DNA of 64,000 nucleotides from a bacterium (lineage in GTDB: Bacteria > Chloroflexota > Dormibacteria > UBA8260 > Bog-877), in the NCBI GenBank assembly GCA_021802115.1, contig JAKABA010000007.1, positions 1 through 64,000 of the forward strand, written 5' to 3'. Below are positions 23,726-32,812 of the stretch, piece by piece. Position 1 is the stretch's first letter. Every line of letters begins with the position of its first letter. The notes under the pieces are model-generated. The model searched no databases. It was given only the letters and a program-made list of their open reading frames with translations, and had not been told where the DNA came from. The translations under genes were made by a program, and so were the position numbers.

Positions 23726-25648
23726 TCACTCCCGAGCGCCAGCGGCAAGGGCGGCCTCTGCGGGCCGCGGGGCTGGGGCCCCCGGACAGACATTGAGCCG
23801 TTCGCTCAGCTCGGGCAGGGATCTGACCTCTGCGACGGCCGTGTCGTAGTGTCCCAGCAGCCGCGCCCAGCCGTGCTGGCCCTCCCGTGGGAATGCCGCC
23901 AGCAGATGCCGGACCAGGAGCCGGCTCACCCTAAATCCCGTGGCTGAATGCCACTTCAGCTCCTGGGTGCCGTTCATGGTGGCGGTGTTGGCGGTCGCCG
24001 TCTTGGCCTTCAGGGTCCGCAGCTGGGCGTCCTGCACCGCCTTGGGCAGCAGCAAAATCCGGTCGACCTCGGCCAGGACCTCGCGGGCTGCCTCCAGATG
24101 GGTGACCACGGTGTCGTGGGTGCTGGCGTCGATCAGGCCGGACGCGAACTTGAGCTCGTTGATCCCGGCCGCGACCCGATAGGTCGTGTCCACGATCTGC
24201 TCCCTGGTCATCCAGTCAGTCTCGTAGGAGAGCATCTCGCGCCAGGTGGGCCCGAGCAGGGCTTGACGGTGCTCCTCGAGGGTGGTGAAGCGGCGGTGAT
24301 AGCCGAGCTCGGGTTGCTCGAAGCCGCGGCTGCCGGGATCCAGGAATGGTCCCAGCGGGGCGACGTAGAACTGCAGCCGCTTGTCGGCATGGAAGCGTTC
24401 GACCAGGTGCCGGCAGTAGTCGACCGTGGCCAGGGCGTCGGCTGGCGTCTGGCGGGGTAGCCCCACCATGAAGAAGAGGTCCAATTTCTCGCAGCCCTGT
24501 TCGAGAGCGGCCGCGATCGTCTCCTCCACGGCGGCGTTCGGGACCGGGAACTTGCCGTTGATCTTGCGGATCTCGTAGTCGGGCGACTCGATGGTTATCT
24601 CCAGGCTCCACCACCTGGTGGCCCGGCGGACCATGGCGAAGAAGTCGGGACCGGCGGGGTAGAAGACCTCGATGGTCAGCTCATTTGGGATCTCGGCCTG
24701 GCCCACCAGTTCGAAGATCCGCCGGGCGCGATCCACCCCCCCCACCCTGGGGTCGTGGACCATGAAGATCGGGGCTCTCGAGAAGGTGGCGATCCGGCGC
24801 ATGTCGGCGACCAACTTCTCGGGCGACCGATAGGCGGCCCGGGCCCGCCCGGCCACAATCTGGTAGCCCGACCTGGAACCCCCGCAGATGGAGCAGTTGT
24901 AGGGGCAGCCGCGGGCGTTCAGCACCATGGTGCTGGGGTACTGCAGCCACTCCGCATAGGGCACGAAGTCGGCCAGGCTGCGGTATTTGAAGACCGCGTG
25001 GAGCATGAAGTCATAGGCGGGGACGTCGATCCAGTCCAGGTCGACCGGGATGAAGGTGAGCGGGTTGACGACCACCTCCCCGTCGGGTCGCTTCCAGGTC
25101 AGGTTCTGCACCCGCTCCAGGGGCGATCCCTCGCGCAGCGCCTGCAGAAGCTGGCGGCAGGGCTCCTCCGTGGAGTCTCCTCTCAGGACAAAGTCGACCG
25201 CCGGGTTCTCGATCAGCTCCCGGTGAAAGTAGCTGGCGGAGAGGCCGCCGAGTAGCACCTTGGAGTCGGGATGCACCTGCTTGACCAGATCGGCGATCCC
25301 GAGAGCGCCGTTGGCATGGGGGAGCCAGTGCAGGTCGATGCCGAAAACCGGGGCGTGCAGGTTGCGCAGATGGCTGGCGACGTCGTAGCTGGGCTCGCGC
25401 AGCATCCGGTAGGCGATGTTGAGGATGCGAACGTTGTAGTGGTTGAGCTCCAGGTAACCGCCGATGCTGGTGAGTCCAATTGGGTACATCTCGAACTCGT
25501 CGGTGGATGGGATCACGTCCGCCAGCGGCCCCTGCAGGATCACCTCCTGGCGGAAGTCCCAGACCGAGGGTGCGTGGAGCAGGATCAGGTCGGGCTCGAA
25601 CACCCGTCGCCAAGCCCGGGAAACGGTGCCGGGTCGCCTGGTCGGCAT
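23726..25648 (-). CDS. B12-binding radical SAM protein
   Basis: A 640-residue enzyme. An N-terminal cobalamin-binding-type Rossmann domain (~60-190) precedes the radical SAM barrel, whose [4Fe-4S] motif C-x3-C-x2-C is Cys248, Cys252, Cys255 in GCPYNCSICGG. Downstream helical segments (~480-640) follow, including an Ala/Thr-rich stretch. It resembles the orphan B12-radical SAM family first described from Thermoplasma (Ta0216-like), reaction unknown. ATG 25648 is preferred because upstream codons are Arg/Ala-rich and unlike the family, and GAGGT lies ~10 bases before it. It stands alone, in the same direction as and 312 bases upstream of pyrB. Confidence 0.88.
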   Translation of the reverse strand: MPTRRPGTVSRAWRRVFEPDLILLHAPSVWDFRQEVILQGPLADVIPSTDEFEMYPIGLTSIGGYLELNHYNVRILNIAYRMLREPSYDVASHLRNLHAPVFGIDLHWLPHANGALGIADLVKQVHPDSKVLLGGLSASYFHRELIENPAVDFVLRGDSTEEPCRQLLQALREGSPLERVQNLTWKRPDGEVVVNPLTFIPVDLDWIDVPAYDFMLHAVFKYRSLADFVPYAEWLQYPSTMVLNARGCPYNCSICGGSRSGYQIVAGRARAAYRSPEKLVADMRRIATFSRAPIFMVHDPRVGGVDRARRIFELVGQAEIPNELTIEVFYPAGPDFFAMVRRATRWWSLEITIESPDYEIRKINGKFPVPNAAVEETIAAALEQGCEKLDLFFMVGLPRQTPADALATVDYCRHLVERFHADKRLQFYVAPLGPFLDPGSRGFEQPELGYHRRFTTLEEHRQALLGPTWREMLSYETDWMTREQIVDTTYRVAAGINELKFASGLIDASTHDTVVTHLEAAREVLAEVDRILLLPKAVQDAQLRTLKAKTATANTATMNGTQELKWHSATGFRVSRLLVRHLLAAFPREGQHGWARLLGHYDTAVAEVRSLPELSERLNVCPGAPAPRPAEAALAAGARE

Positions 25649-26108
25649 TGGTTGGAATGACCTCAGCAGGCACGCGCGGTTGGCGGTTGGGGGTGCCGGC
25701 AGAGCGATTGTGGCACGGCGAGCTGCCGCCGCCTGCGCGTGAATTCCCCTGATTCTGGCCCGTTGAAAGCCCTCTGGGAGCCTGCGATGCCAGCGCTCAT
25801 GATCGAGGCATGCTCGTCTCATGGGTCAGCACCAGGCCCTCGCCAGAAACCGCCCGCGCCCTGGCGCCGGGCGGCGTCGTCGGGTCAGCAGCCGACTCCA
25901 GCCCCTTGATGGCGGGCAGGGGGCGGGGCAGCAAGGCTCCCGCGCCCGAGTCCGTAGGTCCCACCGGCGGCAGCTTCCGAATCGACGGAGAGACAACCTG
26001 CCAGAGCAGAATCAGTGGATGGACGCGGGCGGGTACCGGGCGCGGACGCATCCATGGGGTGCCTGATCGCCGGCCGCTTCTGCAACCGAACACGAGGTGA
26101 TTAGAGGA
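25649..26108. other. Divergent intergenic region, no gene seen
   Basis: 460 bases between the radical SAM gene and the SHOCT gene. Frames here are Arg/Pro-rich with no family resemblance. GAGGTG at 26093-26098 is the ribosome site of the SHOCT gene. Confidence 0.4.
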
Positions 26109-26369
26109 ATGTACGGCTACGGTGGGTACGGATCGGGCCACTGGGTGTGGCTGATCGTGATGGCGGTCTTCATGGTGATCTTTCTGGTCTTGGTGGTGTG
26201 GGGCATCGCCGCCCTCAGTGGTCGGGCCCGCGGACCGTGGCGGCCCCAGCCCGACCCTCAGGCGCCGGAGCAGATCCTGGCCCGGAGGCTGGCCATGGGC
26301 GAGATCGACGAGGAGGAGTACCAGCGCCGGCTGGCCGTCCTCAGGCGGGAAACGCCGCCCTCGGCCTAG
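26109..26369 (+). CDS. Small membrane protein with SHOCT domain
   Basis: An 86-residue protein: a Gly/Tyr-rich start, one membrane helix (~12-36) and a cytoplasmic C-terminal SHOCT domain (PEQILARRLAMGEIDEEEYQRRLAVL), the short helical module often fused to membrane segments in bacteria and thought to mediate oligomerisation. ATG 26109 is chosen with GAGGTG ten bases upstream; an in-frame GTG at 26097 is less likely. The gene is read alone, towards the fusion enzyme. Confidence 0.85.
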   Translation: MYGYGGYGSGHWVWLIVMAVFMVIFLVLVVWGIAALSGRARGPWRPQPDPQAPEQILARRLAMGEIDEEEYQRRLAVLRRETPPSA

Positions 26370-26595
26370 CTGCCACCGACCTGGGTTGGTCCTGGCCCAC
26401 CGCGCCCGCTTCGCATTCGGCCCTGTGTCTGCGCTCGGTGACGACCTCATCAGGCAAACGGCGGGGACTGTCGGTGGTTGGAGGCAGGGGAGCGGGGCGC
26501 CCATCTCCAGCAGCTAATCTGTGCGCCATGGTTCCCCAACCGATCGGCCCGCTCCCGGCGGCTTCACCGGGCGGTCGGGCGCGGCCGGCGGCCGC

Positions 26596-28575
26596 ATGGC
26601 CGCGCTAGTTCGGCCGGTGGGCCTGGGCCTCGCCTCCCATGGCGATGTCCGCGACGCCGTGCGCCATGCCGAGCGGGCGGCCAGCGCCGGCCTGGACTCG
26701 GTGTGGTTCCACGAGTCCTACTTCGAGCGGGACGGGGTGACCTACACGACGGCGGTGGCGGCCTCCGTTCCCGGCATCCGGGTGGCGCTGGGGGCGATCA
26801 ACCCCAACACCCGCCATCCCGTCCTGATCGCCATGACCGTGAGCGCGCTCGATGACCTGGCGCCGGGACGGATGGTGCTGGCCCTGGGGTCAGCCCTTCC
26901 CCTGCGGCTTCGCCAAATGGGCTACGACTACGATCCTGACCTGGCCACCGCCAAGGTGGAGACCACCATCTTCGAGCTGCGCAAGCTGTGGTCGGGGGAG
27001 CGCCTGCCCACCGCGGCGGGACTGCCCGAGATCGAGCCCATGTTCCCCCCTGTGCATCACGTCCCGATCTGGGTCGCCGGCTACCGCCGAGGCTTTCACG
27101 AGCTGGCCGGGCGGAGCGCGGACGGCTTTCTGGCGCGACCGGCGGAGTCTCTTCCCGCGCTCCAGCTGGGGGTGGCCAGGATCCGCGCGGCCGAGCTGGC
27201 GGCGGGACGTCCGCCGGGGACAGTGGAGGTGGGCGGGTACCTGCTGGCCGTGGCGGACTCCAGCCGCCGGGCCGCGCTCGACCGGGCCAAGCGCGAGCCG
27301 TTCGTCATCTACATGCTCTCCGTCCAGTCCGACTTCGCCATGCGGCGGGCGGGGCTGGACCCGGCCCTGCGCCAGGCCATCGCCACCGCCTGGAGGGCGG
27401 AGGACTACCACGGGGCGGCCCGCATCATCCCCGATGAGCTGGTGGACGCCTTCCTGCTCTGTGGCACCCGGGAGGAGATAGCGGCCGGGGCCCAGCGCTT
27501 CCGGGCGGCGGGCATGACCCTGCCCATCCTCCAGCCGGTGCTCCAGGAGGACGACCAGGTGGAGGCGGTGGTGGACGCCGCCCTCCTCTACGGCAGCTCC
27601 GGGGACCTGGTGGCCGGCACCGCCGCCACCTCTCGGAGGGCCGCGCTCAGCAGCGAGACCGGGATCGGCCTGGGCCGGCGCGCCCGGGGCTGGCTGGAGA
27701 TCCTGCGCCCCTTCAGCCTGACCGCCTCCGCCATCCCGGTGGCGGCGGCGGGCGGCCTGGCCCTGGCCAACCACGTCATGAACTGGCCGCTCTTCGCGGC
27801 CGCCTTCCTGGGTGGAGTGATGCTTCAGATCGGCACCAACGTGATCAACGAGATCTACGACGTCCGCAAGGGAATCGACGCCATCACCTCGCCCCGGGCC
27901 AGCCTGGCTCTGGTGACCGGCCGCGTCACCGAGAGGGCCGCCTTCGCCCTGGCCGCGCTTGCCTTCCTGCTCGCGACCGGGATCGGGGTCTGGCTGATCA
28001 CGGTCCGGGGCTGGGAGCTGGCCCTGCTCGGGGTCATCGGCCTGCTGGGAGGCTGGGGCTACACCGCCCCCCCGCTGCAGTACAAATACCGGGCGGCCGG
28101 GCTACCGCTGGTGTTCCTGCTGATGGGGCCGCTCATGGTCCTGGGCGGCTACTACGCGGTCACCGGAAGCTGGTCCTGGCCGGCCGCCGTGGTCAGCGTC
28201 CCCATCGGCCTGCTGGTGACGGCGATCCTCCACGGCAACGAGTGGCGGGACATCGGCGAGGACGCTCGGGCCGGAATCAGCACAGTCTCCATCAGGGCCG
28301 GCCGGCGCGCGGCCCACGCCCTCTACGTCTTTCTCCTGGTGGGCGCCTATGTGGCCCTGGCCGTGGCGGTCGCGGTTGGCGCCCTGCCCCGGCTCAGCCT
28401 GCTGGCCTTCCTCTCCCTGCCGCTCTTCGTGCGCGCCTTGCGCGCCTCCGAGCTGGGGGCCACGGGCCAGCAGAGGGCGATCTCCATGATCGACCTCCAG
28501 ACCGCTCAGCTCCACATGACCTTTGGGCTGCTCCTGGTTGCGGGCCTGGCCGCGACCGCACTCTGGACCCCGTGA
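26596..28575 (+). CDS. Fusion of F420-type luciferase-like oxidoreductase and UbiA/MenA prenyltransferase
   Basis: A 659-residue two-domain protein. Residues 1 to ~325 form a luciferase-like barrel (LGLASHGDVRDAV at the start, SVWFHES, INPNTRHPV, LALGSA-PLRL, PIWVAGYR), a fold binding F420 or FMN. After a ~30-residue linker, a UbiA-type membrane prenyltransferase spans ~361-659 with about eight helices. Its Asp motifs are NEIYDVRKGID (Asn418, Asp422, Asp428) and GNEWRDIGED-RAG (~549-559), closest to MenA, which prenylates dihydroxynaphthoate. ATG 26596 is favoured, but the frame is open from GTG 26521, behind a TAATCT hexamer. The fusion would tether a redox enzyme to quinone or lipid synthesis; the reaction is unknown. 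Confidence 0.88.
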   Translation: MAALVRPVGLGLASHGDVRDAVRHAERAASAGLDSVWFHESYFERDGVTYTTAVAASVPGIRVALGAINPNTRHPVLIAMTVSALDDLAPGRMVLALGSALPLRLRQMGYDYDPDLATAKVETTIFELRKLWSGERLPTAAGLPEIEPMFPPVHHVPIWVAGYRRGFHELAGRSADGFLARPAESLPALQLGVARIRAAELAAGRPPGTVEVGGYLLAVADSSRRAALDRAKREPFVIYMLSVQSDFAMRRAGLDPALRQAIATAWRAEDYHGAARIIPDELVDAFLLCGTREEIAAGAQRFRAAGMTLPILQPVLQEDDQVEAVVDAALLYGSSGDLVAGTAATSRRAALSSETGIGLGRRARGWLEILRPFSLTASAIPVAAAGGLALANHVMNWPLFAAAFLGGVMLQIGTNVINEIYDVRKGIDAITSPRASLALVTGRVTERAAFALAALAFLLATGIGVWLITVRGWELALLGVIGLLGGWGYTAPPLQYKYRAAGLPLVFLLMGPLMVLGGYYAVTGSWSWPAAVVSVPIGLLVTAILHGNEWRDIGEDARAGISTVSIRAGRRAAHALYVFLLVGAYVALAVAVAVGALPRLSLLAFLSLPLFVRALRASELGATGQQRAISMIDLQTAQLHMTFGLLLVAGLAATALWTP

Positions 28576-28678
28576 CCGGGCCCCGGACCATGGCGGGGCG
28601 GAATCCAGCTGCCGGCTTGCTAAGGTGGTGCCCAAGGTTCACCGGCCAGAGCGATGGCGGCAATGGAGGGAGGCGCAG

Positions 28679-29335
28679 ATGAGGCTCACCCGGCCGGCAT
28701 CCGGGAGCGTGCGGGTTTCCTGGTTCGTGGCCGGGAGCACGGTGATCGCCTACGCCGCCTTCGTGGCCACCTTCCGGGGGCCCCGGCCCCGCTTCTGGCA
28801 GCGCATGACCAAAACCGGCCTCATCCTGGGCTCGGCGGCACTCGTGGGCGACCGGTCCCTGCGGCACCAGCGGGCTCACGGCGCAGATCTCGCCCTCGGC
28901 GGCGCGATCGCGGCCGGGCTCTACGGGGTCTTCATGGTCGGGGACAGGGCGGCTCGGGTGGTGATGCCGAAGGGTGCCCAGGACATCGGCAACATCTACC
29001 TGCTCCGCCAGCTGCGGCCGGCGCCGGAGCTGGCCCTCCGCCTGGCCCTGGTCGTCGCGCCGGCGGAGGAGCTCTTCTGGAGGGGGCTGTTGCAGGGTGA
29101 GCTATCGCGGCGGTTCGGCCCAGCTCGCGGAGCCGCCCTGGCCACAGCGCTCTACGGCGGCGCCCACCTCTGCACCGGCAATCCCACGCTGGTGGGGGCG
29201 GCGACCATGGCCGGGGCCGGTTGGTCTAGCCTGGCCGCCGCCGGAGTCCCCATGCCTGCCCTCATCGCCAGCCACATGATCTGGGACGTCTGGATATTCC
29301 TGGTCTCTCCGACCACCTCCGAGGCGGCTCCTTAG
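28679..29335 (+). CDS. CPBP-family intramembrane metalloprotease-like protein
   Basis: A 218-residue multi-helix membrane protein. The Abi/CPBP signature is present: EELFWRG (paired Glu plus Arg, ~147-153), a His in YGGAHL and a second His in ASHMIWD near the end, the expected metal ligands. These proteins are Rce1-like proteases that process prenylated or bacteriocin-type peptides. ATG 28679 follows GGAGG with good spacing. It lies 103 bases after the luciferase-UbiA fusion in the same direction; co-occurrence with a prenyltransferase is suggestive but unproven. Confidence 0.87.
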   Translation: MRLTRPASGSVRVSWFVAGSTVIAYAAFVATFRGPRPRFWQRMTKTGLILGSAALVGDRSLRHQRAHGADLALGGAIAAGLYGVFMVGDRAARVVMPKGAQDIGNIYLLRQLRPAPELALRLALVVAPAEELFWRGLLQGELSRRFGPARGAALATALYGGAHLCTGNPTLVGAATMAGAGWSSLAAAGVPMPALIASHMIWDVWIFLVSPTTSEAAP

Positions 29336-29408
29336 GGTCGTCGGCCCCGTTCTCGCCCCCTGGCCGCGGGCGAGATTTCTGACCTCGGCGCCGTGGCGAA
29401 AGGCCGGG

Positions 29409-29876
29409 TCAGACGGCTGGCGCCGGTCCGATCTGACAGGAGGCGCGCTTGCCATTGAGAGCGGAGACAGTCACCTCGGCCGGACCGCTCAGAGCCGCAT
29501 TGGCCCGGGCCGGGGAGAGGCCGGGAAAGATGACCACCGTCGGGGAGCCCGCGATCGGTCCGGAAGTGATGGGCCACCGCGCCGTCAGCGGGTGCGCGTC
29601 GCCGGTGGATCCCCGCCACGTCACGGCCACGAAGCCGGGACCCGGCACGGCGGAGGTGAGCGCCACCTCCGCCTCCTGGAGGCCGTCGGCCGTCCCGGTG
29701 TTGGCGTAGAAGCCCGCGCACACGGGCAACCCCGGGACCGGCCCGGAGGGAGCATCCTTCGGCGCCAGGACGGCAGGGCGCATCGAGGGCCCCGCGGACA
29801 GGAGAGCGGCCGCAAGCAGGGCGACCACGGCCCCCAGTCCCGCCAGCACCCGTCGGCTGGGCCGGCCCTGGGACAT
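29409..29876 (-). CDS. Secreted or membrane-anchored hypothetical protein
   Basis: A 155-residue protein with a basic N-terminus and a hydrophobic signal or anchor (~10-29), then an extracytoplasmic beta-rich domain with two Cys residues (CAGFYANTG and RASCQIG) that could form a disulphide. I recognise no family. It starts three bases after the stop of the VOC gene upstream, so the two are probably cotranscribed. Confidence 0.7.
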   Translation of the reverse strand: MSQGRPSRRVLAGLGAVVALLAAALLSAGPSMRPAVLAPKDAPSGPVPGLPVCAGFYANTGTADGLQEAEVALTSAVPGPGFVAVTWRGSTGDAHPLTARWPITSGPIAGSPTVVIFPGLSPARANAALSGPAEVTVSALNGKRASCQIGPAPAV

Positions 29877-29879
29877 CGG

Positions 29880-30317
29880 TTAGGGCGACTCGGGGCTGGG
29901 CCCCCGCGCTCCCCCGATCTCGGACGAGGGATCGTGGTCCCAGCCGGCGGCCTCCACCGGCTCCAGGAACTCCAGGCGATTGCCCAGAGGGTCCCAGCTG
30001 TAGAAGCGCCGGAAGCCGGGGAAGTTGTCGTCCCACTGCACCTTGGCGCCGGCGGCTTGGAGCTGCTGCGCCAGGCTGTCTATCACCGCCATCAGGATGC
30101 CGGGATGGGCCTTGCGGGCGGGGCGGAAGTCCTCCTCGACGCCCAGGTGCAGCTCCATCTCCCCGGCTCGAAACCAGGCGCCTCCCCGGGCCGCCAGCAC
30201 CGGTGGCTTGGGGATCTCCTCCATTCCCAGCACCGTGCAGTAGAAATGCCGCACGTCCTCCTCCCGCCCGGGCGGCATGGCCAGTTGCACATGATGCAGT
30301 CGTAAGCGGGGCGGCAC
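29880..30317 (-). CDS. VOC (glyoxalase/dioxygenase-like) protein
   Basis: A 145-residue vicinal-oxygen-chelate protein: LHHVQLAMPPGREEDVRHFY...VLGM at the start, HLGVEEDFRPARKAHPGI in the middle and FYSWDPLGNRLEFLEP at the end, giving the usual His and Glu metal ligands. Substrate unknown. GTG 30317 is chosen over the upstream frame opening because GGGAGG sits seven bases before it and family similarity starts immediately after. Confidence 0.85.
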   Translation of the reverse strand: MPPRLRLHHVQLAMPPGREEDVRHFYCTVLGMEEIPKPPVLAARGGAWFRAGEMELHLGVEEDFRPARKAHPGILMAVIDSLAQQLQAAGAKVQWDDNFPGFRRFYSWDPLGNRLEFLEPVEAAGWDHDPSSEIGGARGPSPESP

Positions 30318-30461
30318 CTCACATCCTCCCTGCGCTGAGCGGCTCGGCCAGGGCAGTGGCTGATGCAATGCCAACCGGCCGTGAGGCGGACCCCGGGGCC
30401 AATTCAGCGCCTCCTGGGGCGCCTGGCCGAGCCCACGCGGCAGGGGTCCCGGGGACCACTC

Positions 30462-31532
30462 TCACCTGCTCTGTCCGTCGGCCCCGGCCAGCTCCAGGTA
30501 GGCCGCGCGCTCGGCGTCAGTCAACGGCGACCGAGTCGAGGGTGTCACCCGCACCTTGAGAAAGAGGTCCCCGCCCTTGCCACCGGCGCGCAGGGCGGGG
30601 ATGCCCTTTCCGGGGACCCGCATGGTTCGCCCCGAGGGGCAGTTGGGTGGCACCGTGACCTCGAGCCGGCCGGTCAGCCCCTGGGTCGTCACGCTGCCGC
30701 CCAGAGCCGCACGGTAGTCGCGAACCGGGATCTCGGTGTAGACGTCGCGGCCCCGGACCTCGGTGCCCGGCTCCAACTCCAGATGCACTCGCAGGTACAG
30801 ATCGCCCCGGTTACCCCCGTTGGGACCGGCGGTGCCCTCGCCGGCGACTCGGATCCGCGAGCCCTCGGTCACACCCTTGGGGATGGTCACCTTCAGGCTG
30901 CGGCGCCGGGTCTGCCGCCCGGTTCCCTGGCAGGTGGGACAGGTCTTCACCGCCGTCTTGACCGCCGTCCCGCCGCCGTCCCCGGCCTCCTGCACCAGCC
31001 CGGTGCCATGGCAGGTCGGGCAGGTCTCCGACATCGAGAGCTGGAGGGTGCGCTCGCTGCCCTCGGCGGCCTCGTGGAGTGTGACGTCCACCTGGTGCTC
31101 GCTGTCCTGGCCCCGCCGGGGGGCTGACTGCTCGCGCCTGAGCCGGTCGAGTTCGGCCTCCACCAAGGGGTCCTCGGCATTGCCGCTGTGGCCGCTGAAG
31201 AAGGTCTCGAAGAAGTCGCTGAAGCCCCCGAACCGGGCGCCGCTCTGCCGGCCGGCGTTCTGGAACGGGGTCTGGGGCTGTCTGGGACGACTCGCCTGGG
31301 CCTTCTCGAGCTGCTCCCAGTCCGCCCCCAGCCGATCGTACTTGGCGCGCTTCTCAGGGTCCTTGAGGACCTCGTGGGCCTCGTTGACACGCTTGAAGCG
31401 CTCGGTGGCCTTGGGATCCTTGTTGACGTCGGGGTGGAGCTCCCTGGCCAGCTTGCGATAGGAGGAGCGGATCTCCTTCTCGGAGGCGGTTCGAGGCACG
31501 CCCAGGGTGGCGTAGTAATCGCGGAATTCCAC
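30462..31532 (-). CDS. dnaJ: DnaJ-type co-chaperone with a half zinc finger
   Basis: A 356-residue Hsp40. The J domain (1-70) has the HPD motif in ARELHPDVNKDP, followed by a G/F-like region. The Cys-rich region has only two C-x2-C-x-G-x-G repeats (CPTCHGTG and CPTCQGTG) instead of DnaJ's four, so it can form one zinc centre rather than two. Two C-terminal substrate-binding barrels follow (VTIPKGVTEGSRIRVAGEG; VTVPPNCPSGRTMRVPGKG). GTG 31532 starts at the J domain with GGAGGT almost adjacent; the frame upstream is out of family. It is probably a second DnaJ serving the genes upstream rather than the main heat-shock copy, since no dnaK or grpE is near. Confidence 0.9.
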   Translation of the reverse strand: MEFRDYYATLGVPRTASEKEIRSSYRKLARELHPDVNKDPKATERFKRVNEAHEVLKDPEKRAKYDRLGADWEQLEKAQASRPRQPQTPFQNAGRQSGARFGGFSDFFETFFSGHSGNAEDPLVEAELDRLRREQSAPRRGQDSEHQVDVTLHEAAEGSERTLQLSMSETCPTCHGTGLVQEAGDGGGTAVKTAVKTCPTCQGTGRQTRRRSLKVTIPKGVTEGSRIRVAGEGTAGPNGGNRGDLYLRVHLELEPGTEVRGRDVYTEIPVRDYRAALGGSVTTQGLTGRLEVTVPPNCPSGRTMRVPGKGIPALRAGGKGGDLFLKVRVTPSTRSPLTDAERAAYLELAGADGQSR

Positions 31533-31585
31533 ACCTCCAAGGTACCGCCTCGGAGCGTCCGCGAAACGGTGGGGGGATACCTGAC

Positions 31586-32812
31586 CTAGTCCAGCCGGCT
31601 CCGCACCCGGCTCACCAGGGCCATCCATTCGGGCCGCAACTCGCCCTGCGCAGACGTCAATGGGCGATCCGTGATCAGCCGAGCCAGCTCGTGCCCGGGC
31701 CGGGCGCCGGCTCGCACTATCAGCGCGGCCTCGCCGGCCGCGGGTCCGTCCAGGGTGAGCGGGCCACTGGCGGCGAAGCCGCCGTCGGGGCTGAGGCGGC
31801 CCCGGGCCGTCTCGGCGGCCCCCGGGCCCGTCTCCGGCCCTCGGGCGTCGCCGCCCCGGTAGATAATCAGCTGGGACCAGTGGCAGTGCAGTTGCCCGGC
31901 GGACTGTTGGCCGAGGCCGAAGCAGGCCAGGTGCTGGTCCAGGAGTGAGGGCTCGCCGAGATCGCGGGCCGAGAGCGACCAGAGCGGCACCGACGCCACC
32001 AGGCGGGGGTTGACCTCGATGCACCAGCAGCGGCCGTCCTCCGCCACCACCAGGTCGACCCCGAAGACGCCGCGGTGACCCTGCTCGCGGAGCCACTCGC
32101 CGACCTGGGCGGCGATGCCCTCCACCACCGACCGGTGTGGCACCACGGCCTGGAAGTCGTTGCCGCAGGAGCCCATGGGATGCGGGGTGAGCACCCGGAT
32201 CCCGGTCAGCTGGAGGCACGCCGGCCCGGCCACTATCTGATCGGGGAAGGCGACGCCCGTCACGGTCACCGCGGTCCCCGGCACCACCTCGGCGATTCGA
32301 CAGGTCTGGCCCGCGAATCGCAGCAGCAGCTGGTCCAGGTCCAGCTCCGATGTGACCGGATAGGTGGCGGCTCCGGAGAAGCCGTGCGCGAGCTGGAAGA
32401 CCAGGGGTGGCCCCAGCTCGAGCGCCGGCGCCCGCAGCTCGGGCCCGGCCGGGCCCGCCACCATCCTGGGCACCGGCAGCCCCGCCCGGGCCGCTGCGGC
32501 GCTGAAGTGGGCCTTGTTCTCGAGCCGCCTGGCGACTTTGGCGGGGCTGTTGGCGAGGGTCAGGCCGAGCTGCGCCGCGAGCCGCTCGGTGGCGACCGAG
32601 CTCTTCCAGACGGCGACGCCACCTGCGCGCCCGGCCAGCAGCTGCTGCGCCGGGGCCCAATCCATGAGCGCCTGACTGGACCGGCCGGCTTCGGGAAACG
32701 ACACCAGGTCGGAATCGGTGATCCCGCAGCCGTCGGCGCAGATCACCGGCAGCCCGCTGGCCAGGGCTGGCACCGGCTCGGGCCCGACGAAGAATGCCCC
32801 GGCCGAGTTCAC
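31586..32812 (-). CDS. ATP-grasp ligase of unknown specificity
   Basis: A 408-residue protein. The start, GTG 32812, overlaps the stop of the PLP enzyme (GTGA). After a preATP-grasp domain (~1-120), an ATP-grasp fold contains a KAHFSAAAARAGLPVPR lead-in, VFQLAHGFSGA, and the metal-binding CWCIEVNPRLVASVPL. Such enzymes activate a carboxylate as acyl phosphate and join it to an amine or thiol. Adjacent PLP, MurD-like and LysW-like genes suggest an amino-acid substrate. It is not a clear LysX, carbamoyl-phosphate synthase or D-Ala ligase. Confidence 0.82.
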   Translation of the reverse strand: MNSAGAFFVGPEPVPALASGLPVICADGCGITDSDLVSFPEAGRSSQALMDWAPAQQLLAGRAGGVAVWKSSVATERLAAQLGLTLANSPAKVARRLENKAHFSAAAARAGLPVPRMVAGPAGPELRAPALELGPPLVFQLAHGFSGAATYPVTSELDLDQLLLRFAGQTCRIAEVVPGTAVTVTGVAFPDQIVAGPACLQLTGIRVLTPHPMGSCGNDFQAVVPHRSVVEGIAAQVGEWLREQGHRGVFGVDLVVAEDGRCWCIEVNPRLVASVPLWSLSARDLGEPSLLDQHLACFGLGQQSAGQLHCHWSQLIIYRGGDARGPETGPGAAETARGRLSPDGGFAASGPLTLDGPAAGEAALIVRAGARPGHELARLITDRPLTSAQGELRPEWMALVSRVRSRLD

